Shown: positions 1 through 7,452 of the stretch, piece after piece
How the letters are laid out: each line of letters begins with the position of its first letter
How positions within the stretch are numbered: the first letter of the stretch is position 1
Program-made: the position numbers and the translations under genes
DNA from: Spirochaetaceae bacterium
GTDB lineage: Bacteria > Spirochaetota > Spirochaetia > DSM-2461
Assembly (NCBI GenBank): GCA_003246505.1
Contig: QKAI01000336.1
Span: 1-10,885, forward strand
DNA: 10,885 bases
Direction: 5' to 3'
The notes under the pieces: model-generated
Told to the model about the DNA's origin: nothing
Seen by the model: only the letters and a program-made list of their open reading frames with translations
Databases searched by the model: none

Positions 1-22
1 AATTAAAAAAATCAAATATGAG

Positions 23-51
23 TTGATAAAAATATAACAAAATGTTATATT
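23..51 (+). promoter_or_regulatory. Sigma70-type promoter of the lipocalin/photolyase operon
   Basis: The -35 box is TTGATA (23-28) and the -10 box is TATATT (46-51), separated by an optimal 17 bp. Transcription should start near 58, leaving a short leader with an AAAGGAA ribosome site (about 71-77) before the ATG at 84. The spacer and -10 box are covered by a palindrome (see operator entry), so a bound protein would exclude RNA polymerase. The box spacing and the operator offset match the promoter at 5410-5438 exactly. The surrounding 83 bp are strongly AT-rich against a GC-rich background. Confidence 0.8.
31..51. promoter_or_regulatory. Palindromic operator, copy 1
   Basis: This is a perfect inverted repeat with 9-bp arms (AATATAACA / TGTTATATT) around a 3-bp centre. 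The core shared with the second copy is ATATAAC-N5-GTTATAT (32-50). The half-sites are 12 bp apart, which suits a dimer of an XRE-type helix-turn-helix protein. The site lies between the -35 and -10 boxes and overlaps the -10, a typical repressor position. The likely ligand is the XRE/B12 protein encoded at 5445-6341, because that gene's own promoter carries the same site. Binding is inferred. Confidence 0.8.
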
Positions 52-83
52 CCTGCTATAGACTAATATAAAAGGAATTCCCT

Positions 84-620
84 ATGAAAAAGTTGCTTCC
101 CCCTATATTGTCCCTCTCCTTTCTTCTTTTTTCCTGTGTCAGCCAGGGAGAGGGCACTTTTCAGCCAACCGCGGACTATGTGGACATGGACCGCTTCCTG
201 GGTGACTGGTATGTGATCGCCATCATCCCCACGGTGTTCGAAAGGGAGATAGCCAACGGGGTGGAGAATTATTCGCTCACCCCGGAGGGGGAGATACGCG
301 TCCGGTACAGCTTTCGGAAGAAAACGCCCCAGGGAAAGGAGAAGGTCATGTATCAGCGGGGCTGGGTCGTGGACCGGAAAACCAATGCGGAATGGCGCGT
401 CCGCCCCCTATGGCCTCTCTAGCTTCCCTACTATGTACTGGAACGGGGGGAGAATTATGATTACACTGTTATAGGGACGAACAGTTTCGATTATCTCTGG
501 ATCATGTCCCGCACACCCGCAATGGATGCTGATCTGCTGGAGGAGATAATCGGCCGTATGGCGGCGAGGGGTTACGACAGGGATAGAATCATTTTTATGG
601 AACAGAGCTGGAAGGAATAG
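84..620 (+). pseudogene. blc: Blc-type bacterial lipocalin lipoprotein, interrupted by an in-frame amber codon
   Basis: Bacterial lipocalins of the Blc family are outer-membrane lipoproteins that bind fatty acids or lysophospholipids and are linked to membrane maintenance under stress. Residues 1-18 form a lipoprotein signal peptide ending in the lipobox LFSC (Cys18). The lipocalin GxW motif follows as GDWYVIA (residues 40-46), then the strand pattern WRVRPLWPL. Codon 113 (420-422) is TAG. The same frame then continues without a break through the conserved second half: YYVLERGENYDYTVIG, YLWIMSRTP (around Trp139) and the C-terminal helix, ending at TAG 618-620. Without the amber the protein would be 178 aa, normal for Blc. 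No indel is needed, so one substitution (for example CAG or AAG to TAG) explains the break. As it stands only a 112-aa fragment is made unless the stop is read through. It is first gene of the operon; the next start lies 4 nt past its stop. Confidence 0.85.
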
Positions 621-624
621 GGTT

Positions 625-2426
625 ATGAACAGAATAAACGGATTCCATCTGTATCAGGCCGTCATGGCGGGATACTCCTCCATGGAGGAGAACCGGGAGA
701 GGATGAACCGGATCAATGTTTTTCCCGTCAGCGACGGGGATACGGGGTCGAATATGGTGGGAACGGTCAGGACGATCGCTTCCGGGCTGGAAACCTGCCG
801 TTCCGCCGGCACCCTTCTGGAGCGGATGGCCGATCTCTCCCTGGAGGGCGCCCGGGGCAATTCGGGGATGATCCTCTCCCAGTACGTGAACGGTCTCGCC
901 CGCCTGGGAAGGGGAAAGAGGGAGCTCTCCCTGTGCGATCTGGGCGAGATCCTCGGCCGTTCCGTGGAGGAAGCCTACCGGGCTGTGGAGAGTCCCCGGG
1001 AGGGGACCATCCTCACGGTTATGAAGGCCTGGGCGGAAAAAATCCGATCCGGCTGTTCCTCCCACCGCTCCCTCTTTCCGGTTCTGAAGGAGGCCCTGGA
1101 GGCGGCGAGGACTGCCCTGGAAAGGACTCCGGAACAGCTGGAGGTCCTCTCCCGCCACGGGGTTGTGGATGCGGGGGCCCTGGGATTTGTCAGTTTCCTG
1201 GAAGGGGTGGACCGGCTGGGCGAAACGGGCCGGATCGGCTGGGAGGAGCGGGCCCGGGTCAGAACGGGGGAGTCCCTTTCCCCGATTTCATCCCCCTCGG
1301 ATGATCTCCACGGAAACGGGGAGAGCCCCGCCTTCCGCTACTGCACCGAGGTCCTGCTGGAGAATCCCTCCCTGGACAGATCGGGGCTGCGGGATCTTCT
1401 CTCCCCCCTGGGGGATTCCCTCATCGTGACCGAAGGGGTGAACCGTAGCCGCATCCATATCCACAGCGACAGGCCGGACCGGGTTGTGGACCTTCTCCGT
1501 TCCCGGGGGAAGGTGCTTCAGCAGAAAGCGGACGATATGGAGAGGCAGGAGCAGATTGTCTCCCGCCGGGCCGGGCGTATTGCGGTCATGACCGATTCCA
1601 TCGCCGATATTCCCTCCGAGCTTCTCGATAAGTATCAGATCCACCTGATACCCCTGGCTCTTGTATGGGACGGGGAGGAGTATCTGGACCGGATCACCCT
1701 CAAGCCGGAGACCTTCTACCGGCTGCAGGGGGAGAGGAGCTCCTTCCCCTCCAGTTCCCTGCCCACGGCGGCCCAGGTGGAACGGCAGTATTCCTATCTT
1801 CTGGAGCATTACGAGGGGATCATCGTGCTGTCCGTGTCAAGTCAACTGAGCGGCACTTGGAAGCGCATGTCCCTCTCGGCGGAGAAATTCAACCAAAGAG
1901 AAAGGCGCATCTCCGTGGTAGATACCCGGCTCAATTCGGTAGCCCAGGGGCTGCTGGTAAGAAAGATAGCCCGCGCCGCCATGGAGGGAAAGGGGCTGGA
2001 GGAGCTGACCGCCCTGGCGGAGAGCCTGAGGGAGAGAGTCCATATCTTCGTCAGCGTCAAAACCTTCGAATTCATGATCAAGGGGGGGAGGGTCAGCCCG
2101 CTCAAGGGCGCTCTGGCCGGTCTGCTCCGTCTCAAACCGGTTGTCACCCTCGATGACAAGGGACGGGGCGCCGCCTTCGGAGCCGCCTTCACCCCGGCGG
2201 GGCTGATGCGCAAGGTCTCCCGGATCGTGGCGGACATGGGGAATGGGAAGGGCATCGAGGAGTATGCCCTGGTCCATGCGGCGGACCGGGAGAGGGGGGA
2301 GCGTTTCTCCGCCCTGATAGAGGGCATCACCGGTTTCGCGCCCTCCTATATCACGGATATATCCTCCATCGTGGGCATGCACTCCGGAAAGGGAGCCGTG
2401 GCCATAGGGATCGTGGAGAAGGAAGG

Positions 2427-2430
<4 letters not shown>
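625..2430 (+). CDS. Fused fatty acid kinase: FakA-like DAK2 and middle domains plus FakB-like DegV domain
   Basis: Fatty acid kinase normally has two proteins: FakA, an ATP-dependent kinase, and FakB, which presents the fatty acid. The product, acyl-phosphate, feeds PlsX/PlsY phospholipid synthesis. This 601-aa protein has both. Residues 1-200 are a DAK2 domain with the nucleotide/Mg motif NVFPVSDGDTGSN (31-43), GARGNSGMILSQ (75-86) and a GVVDAGALGF motif. Residues about 233-312 match the FakA middle domain: YCTE with Cys240, and IHIHSD with His278/His280, the probable metal ligands. Residues about 318-601 are DegV: TDSIADIP (from 323), LPTAAQ, SSQLSGTW, VDTRLNSVAQG, the IKGGRVS motif and a C-terminal VGMHSGKGAVAIG fatty-acid-pocket motif. 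The ATG is 4 nt after the lipocalin stop and preceded by AAGGA. The end overlaps the photolyase start. DAK2-DegV fusions may have other substrates, so fatty acid kinase activity is by homology. Confidence 0.85.
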
Positions 2431-3839
<1,409 letters not shown>

Positions 3840-4696
3840 GGTCCGTTTCGACGGGCAGCACAAGCGGGACCATTTTCTCACCGACGTACTGGGTCAGTGG
3901 TGCGAATTCGTACCCGTCTGCCCCGAGGTGGAGTGCGGTCTGTCCATTCCCCGGGAAGCCATGCGCCTTGTGGGGGAGAGGGATCATCCCCGGCTCCTCA
4001 CAGGGAAGAGCGGGATAGACCTGACCGGAAGGATGGAGGAGTGGAGCCGGGAGAAGTGCGCCCTCCTGGCCGCAGAGGACCTGACCGCCTTCATCTTCAA
4101 GACGAAAAGCCCCTCCAGCGGCTTAGGCCGGGTTCGGGTCTACAGCGAAAAGGGGGATGTGGTAAGCCGTGACGGGCAGGGCATCTTCGCCCGGATATTT
4201 ACGGAAAACTTTCCCCTCACCCCCGTGGAGGACGAGGGCCGTCTTAACGATGCGTCCATACGGGAAAATTTCGTGGAAACCCTATTCGTCCTCCAGAGGT
4301 GGAAGGGCGTGGTGGCCCAGGGGACACCCGGGGCGCTGGTGGAATTTCACAGCCGGCACAAATACACTTTCATGGCCCGGAATCAGAAGATCCTGAGGGA
4401 GATGGGCCCTCTCCTCGCCGATCTGGGCGGGGAGAAGCTGGAGACGGCCCGGGACAGGTACTACCTGAAGCTTCTGGATATTCTGAAAATTCCGAAGGAC
4501 CGGAAGAACAACTACAACGTTCTCCTCCATATGGCGGGGTATTTCCGGGATGTCATGGACGACCGGGACCGGGCGGAACTGGGACGGATCATCGAGGAGT
4601 ATGGGAAGGGGCTCTATCCCCTGCTGGTTCCCCTCACCATCCTGAGGCACTTCTCCGGCAAATACGACAGGGAGTATCTGCTCATGCAGTATTTTC

Positions 4697-5353
4697 TCAA
4701 TCCCCATCCCCTGGAGATGAAGCTGCTCTATCCCGTTTAGGCCGCTTCCAGGTCTTCTCCTCTCCCCTTATCAGCCTTTGGATATTGGTTCGGTGGAGGA
4801 GGATGATGGCCAGGGACAGGAGAATGAGCAGGGCTTCGGTAAGGACAAAATACTCCTCCCCGGAGGTGCGGCGGGAGAGGAAATAATAAACCGGCAGGGT
4901 CAGTGCCGCGGCCAGGGATCCCACCGAGGCATAACCGCTCCCCAGGGCGCCCAGAAGAAAGGCTCCCAGGCAGAAGGGCACGGACCCGGGAAAAAGAGCC
5001 GCCAGGGCCCCCGCCCCCACCGCCGCCCCCTTGCCCCCCCGGAATCCCGTCCAGAGGGGATAGGCGTGACCGGCTATGGCTCCGGCGACGAGCAGCAGGG
5101 AGGCGGGATGGAAGGGATCCCTTTCCCCCAGAAACAGGGCGGGAAAGAATCCCTTGGACACATCCATTAGGAGAACGGCCAGGGCGGGTAGCAGGCCGAA
5201 CTGGCGGTACACATTGGTCGCCCCCCCGTTTCCGCTCCCCAGGCGGTAGATGTCCTGCCCGTAGAAAATCCCCACAATCAAACGGGCAGAGGGAAGGGAT
5301 CCGAAGAGGTATCCCAGGGGAATGAGAATCGTATAGAGGGGAAAATGGTACAC
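4697..5353 (-). CDS. plsY: Glycerol-3-phosphate acyltransferase PlsY
   Basis: This integral membrane enzyme transfers an acyl group from acyl-phosphate to glycerol-3-phosphate, giving lysophosphatidic acid, the first step of phospholipid synthesis. The 218-aa protein has the three PlsY motifs: GYLFGSLPSARL (14-25), GSGNGGATNVYRQFG (39-53, normally GSGNIGATN) and GHAYPLWTGFRGGKG (95-109). About five hydrophobic segments are present and the tail is basic. The GTG at 5353 is chosen because a perfect AGGAGG lies 6 nt upstream and the first membrane segment starts right after it; the frame is open to an ATG at 5410, but that would add 19 unlikely residues. The last 44 nt overlap the convergent desulfidase gene. 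It shares a 91-bp intergenic region, including the operator, with the divergent photoreceptor gene. It would use the acyl-phosphate made by the fused kinase at 625-2430. Confidence 0.95.
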   Translation of the reverse strand: MYHFPLYTILIPLGYLFGSLPSARLIVGIFYGQDIYRLGSGNGGATNVYRQFGLLPALAVLLMDVSKGFFPALFLGERDPFHPASLLLVAGAIAGHAYPLWTGFRGGKGAAVGAGALAALFPGSVPFCLGAFLLGALGSGYASVGSLAAALTLPVYYFLSRRTSGEEYFVLTEALLILLSLAIILLHRTNIQRLIRGEEKTWKRPKRDRAASSPGDGD

Positions 5354-5358
5354 CGAAC

Positions 5359-5364
5359 GCCTCC
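5359..5364 (-). promoter_or_regulatory. Shine-Dalgarno site fixing the plsY start
   Basis: On the minus strand AGGAGG, a full match to the anti-SD core, lies 6 nt before the GTG at 5353. No comparable site precedes the upstream ATG at 5410. Confidence 0.85.
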
Positions 5365-5371
5365 TGTTCCT

Positions 5372-5421
5372 ATTATAACCCTGTAATTGCGGAAAAAAAA
5401 CGGGAATCATTGACTATTATA
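5372..5421 (-). promoter_or_regulatory. Candidate plsY promoter region
   Basis: Two perfect TATAAT boxes occur on the minus strand, at 5421-5416 and 5377-5372. The first would give a leader of about 55 nt and overlaps the operator palindrome, so the photoreceptor could affect plsY. The second would start transcription almost on the ribosome site. Neither has a convincing -35 box, so the true promoter is uncertain. Confidence 0.4.
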
Positions 5422-5438
5422 TAACAAATAGTTATATT
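5410..5438 (+). promoter_or_regulatory. Promoter of the photoreceptor/RND operon
   Basis: The -35 box is TTGACT (5410-5415) and the -10 box is TATATT (5433-5438), with a 17-bp spacer. The expected transcription start is about 5444-5446, which coincides with the GTG start codon at 5445. The message would therefore be leaderless, in agreement with the absence of any purine-rich ribosome site upstream. Box spacing, -10 sequence and operator offset (9 bp from the start of the -35) are identical to the promoter at 23-51. Confidence 0.8.
5419..5437. promoter_or_regulatory. Palindromic operator, copy 2
   Basis: The perfect inverted repeat ATATAAC-N5-GTTATAT has the same arms and spacer length as the core of copy 1 at 32-50; only the central bases differ slightly (AAATA against AAAAT). 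It sits between the -35 and -10 boxes of the regulator's own promoter and covers most of the -10. This supports autorepression by the XRE/B12 protein. On the other strand it overlaps a TATAAT that could serve plsY. Confidence 0.82.
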
Positions 5439-5444
5439 TTCTAT

Positions 5445-6341
5445 GTGGTTAACAGAGATTTCGGAAAAAAAGTCCATTACTATAGAAAACGTGCCCGCAT
5501 CACCCAGGGAGAACTGGGGAGGCAGCTGGGACTCTCCCAGGTCACCATTGCCCACTACGAAACGGGTCGTCGTTTTCCCAAGGGAAAACCCCTGAGGGAA
5601 CTGGCGCAGATACTGGGGGTTTCCGTGGATACCCTGCTGGGTGTTGAGACGGATGCCCCGTCCCTGCCCCGGGAATTCCGGGTGGAGGAGCTGTTGGATC
5701 TGCTTCTGGAACAGCCCCTGGAAAAGGGGTGGCAATATCTGAGGACCGGCCGGAGTGAGAATAGCTGGACCGCGGAGGATGTCTTCGTTCATGTCCTGGT
5801 TCCCCTTATGGCCATGGTGGGAGACCGGTGGGCCCGGAGGGAGCTGATCATTTCCCAGGAGCATGTGGTCTCCGAGAAAGTCCGGACCCTCATCGATCTC
5901 CTCGTAACGGAGGAGATGGAGAAAAGACGGATAGTCCCGGACAAAAACCGCCGTTGGATGGGGCTCTGCGCCCCCTCGGAGCAGCATGAGCTGGTGCTGT
6001 ACATGTGCTGTCAGATCATGAAGCTGAGGGGATGGGACGTGCGCTATCTGGGCATGGGTGTCCCCCTTCAGGACCTGAGGCAGATGTTAGGCCTCTACAA
6101 GCCGGAGATGCTGGTCTTTTCCATAACCATGAGGGAGAACCAGAACGGTCTGGGAGCCTATCTGGAAGCCCTTAAGGGACAGTTGGGGAATATCCGCCTC
6201 CTCATCGGAGGGCGGGGATGGGACGGGGAATCCGGGGGCACCCCCGGGGAGAACATCGATTACGCTGATACCATTGAAAGCTATATTGCCCTTGTGGACA
6301 AAGGAGAGACCGATGAGAGAGTCGTGCATTATGAAGAGTAG
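5445..6341 (+). CDS. XRE-type helix-turn-helix regulator with CarH/LitR-like B12 photosensor domain
   Basis: The 298-aa protein is a probable cobalamin-dependent, light-responsive repressor. Residues about 5-67 form an XRE (HTH_3) domain: RKRARITQGELGRQLGLSQ, then TIAHYETGRRFP and LAQILGVSVDTLLG. Residues about 78-160 form a helical bundle with W129-x9-E139-H140, the motif that caps the adenosyl group of AdoCbl in CarH. Residues about 163-265 form a Rossmann-like B12 domain: SEQHELVL with His181 at the position of the lower axial ligand, YLGMGVPLQDL, then a conserved Ser (FSITM) and the LLIGGRG loop. CarH and LitR use MerR domains and normally bind DNA in the dark, releasing it when light breaks the Co-C bond. 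Here the reader domain is XRE, which fits the palindromic operators. The GTG start is the only one preserving the full HTH, and it appears leaderless. The residue after Trp129 is Ala, where Thermus CarH has the His used in the photolysed state. The gene overlaps the adaptor gene by 29 nt. Light sensing is inferred. Confidence 0.88.
   Translation: MVNRDFGKKVHYYRKRARITQGELGRQLGLSQVTIAHYETGRRFPKGKPLRELAQILGVSVDTLLGVETDAPSLPREFRVEELLDLLLEQPLEKGWQYLRTGRSENSWTAEDVFVHVLVPLMAMVGDRWARRELIISQEHVVSEKVRTLIDLLVTEEMEKRRIVPDKNRRWMGLCAPSEQHELVLYMCCQIMKLRGWDVRYLGMGVPLQDLRQMLGLYKPEMLVFSITMRENQNGLGAYLEALKGQLGNIRLLIGGRGWDGESGGTPGENIDYADTIESYIALVDKGETDERVVHYEE
6301..6306 (+). promoter_or_regulatory. Shine-Dalgarno site deciding the RND adaptor start
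   Basis: AAGGAG lies 6 nt before the ATG at 6313, inside the end of the regulator gene. The upstream in-frame ATG at 6274 and the downstream one at 6331 have no site as good. This implies that the adaptor is translated from the regulator's transcript. Confidence 0.7.
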
Positions 6342-7443
6342 GGGATCCTTCAAGCCTGGAACCGCCCGCATCCTGGCGGCGGCCCTGGTCCTTATTTTCG
6401 GTTTCTCCTCCTGCGGAGGGGAGAATCCCGACGAAGTGGCCAGCGCCAGTTACAAAGGGGACGGCTCGGAGGAGCCCCGCCCGGTGGAGGCGCTGCGACT
6501 GGTACCGGGAAAGCTGATAAGCCGGGTGAGCGGTTCCGGAGTTATCATGGGCCGGGAGGAAGCCTGGATCACCTCGGAGACCCAGGGCACGGTCACGGAG
6601 GTGTTCGTCTCCCCCGGGGATTTCGTTGTGAAGGGGGACCCCCTCCTCAGGGTGGACGATACCCTGGCCTACTGGGATATGAAAAGGGCGGAGCAGCAGT
6701 TCAAAACATCCGATTTCGAATACAGGGGGAAGAAGAACTCCTTTGAAAGCGGCGCCGTATCGGAGATCGAGTACAATCGGTCCTACGCTTCATGGTATAC
6801 CAGCCGGGCCGCCTACGAAGCGGCGGTAAGGGCCTATGAGAACTGCACCCTCCGGGCCCCCCTTGCGGGACATGTCTCCCGCATGGACACCACTCTCACC
6901 CCGGGGAACTTCCTGCGCCAGGGCACGGCGGTCATGAAGATTATCAACACCGACGAATTCATTCTCAACATAGCCCTGGGCCAGGGTGAGGTGGGACTGA
7001 TCTCGCCGGACGCTCCGGCGGATGTCTTCATCGATCTGACCGACCGTAACCTCTCCGGAAAGGGATCGGTGCTGGATATTTCCGCCGGCAGCGACGGGGA
7101 GACGGGAAGTTTCCCCGTGCGGGTGGTCTGGAAGAATACCTGGGACGGTCTTGTCAAACCGGGAATGACCGCCCGGGTGGATGTGGAAACTCCCAATACG
7201 GGAGAGAGCATCATCATCCCCTTTGACAGCATAATCGAGCGGGAGGGGAAGCAATGGGTCTTCCTGGCGCAGGAGGAGGAGGGATTCCTCCGCGCCCGGC
7301 CCCGGGAGGTTATTCCCGGTCCGCGCCTGGGAAACCGCATTATCATTAGCGAGGGGCTCGGCGAGGGGGAGATACTCATCACTTCCGGACTGACATCACT
7401 CTACCCGGGGGCGCCGGTGAAGCTCTCCGTCCGAGAAAAGTAG
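6313..7443 (+). CDS. RND efflux periplasmic adaptor (membrane fusion protein), lipoprotein
   Basis: This protein should bridge the inner-membrane RND pump at 7453-10521 to an outer-membrane channel, which is not in the window. The 376-aa product starts with a signal peptide (hydrophobic run ILAAALVLIFGFSSC) and a probable lipidated Cys34. Residues about 85-115 are the first half of a lipoyl-like domain (GTVTEVFVSPGDFVVKGDPL), residues 116-178 a short alpha-hairpin, and residues 180-212 the second half (LRAPLAGHVSRMDTTLTPG). A beta-barrel follows to about 290 (ending VKPGMTARVDVE), then a membrane-proximal domain (IIPFDSIIEREGKQWVF, LGEGEILITSGL). The hairpin is short, as in adaptors of heavy-metal or simple exporters. 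ATG 6313 is preferred for its AAGGAG site; ATG 6331 would give a 27-aa signal peptide and is also possible. It overlaps the regulator gene and ends 9 nt before the pump. Substrate unknown. Confidence 0.92.
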   Translation: MRESCIMKSRGSFKPGTARILAAALVLIFGFSSCGGENPDEVASASYKGDGSEEPRPVEALRLVPGKLISRVSGSGVIMGREEAWITSETQGTVTEVFVSPGDFVVKGDPLLRVDDTLAYWDMKRAEQQFKTSDFEYRGKKNSFESGAVSEIEYNRSYASWYTSRAAYEAAVRAYENCTLRAPLAGHVSRMDTTLTPGNFLRQGTAVMKIINTDEFILNIALGQGEVGLISPDAPADVFIDLTDRNLSGKGSVLDISAGSDGETGSFPVRVVWKNTWDGLVKPGMTARVDVETPNTGESIIIPFDSIIEREGKQWVFLAQEEEGFLRARPREVIPGPRLGNRIIISEGLGEGEILITSGLTSLYPGAPVKLSVREK

Positions 7444-7452
7444 GGGGGATAC

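Noticed and set aside
420..422. Pyrrolysine or general amber recoding in the lipocalin
   Set aside because: TAG is the normal terminator of at least four neighbouring genes, lipocalins are not known Pyl proteins, and no pyl gene is in the window. A plain nonsense mutation is simpler.
469..476. A GTTATA half-site inside the lipocalin frame
   Set aside because: There is no opposing ATATAAC arm at 5-bp spacing and no promoter boxes, so it is probably chance within coding sequence.
5371..5387. A third copy of the operator near the plsY ribosome site
   Set aside because: Only one half-site-like sequence (TTATAAC) is present. The partner arm at the right spacing does not match, and the sequence is better explained as a TATAAT on the minus strand.
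5354..5410. Longer plsY start at the ATG at 5410
   Set aside because: The extra 19 residues are polar and not typical of PlsY. The perfect AGGAGG sits 6 nt before the GTG at 5353, making that the better start.
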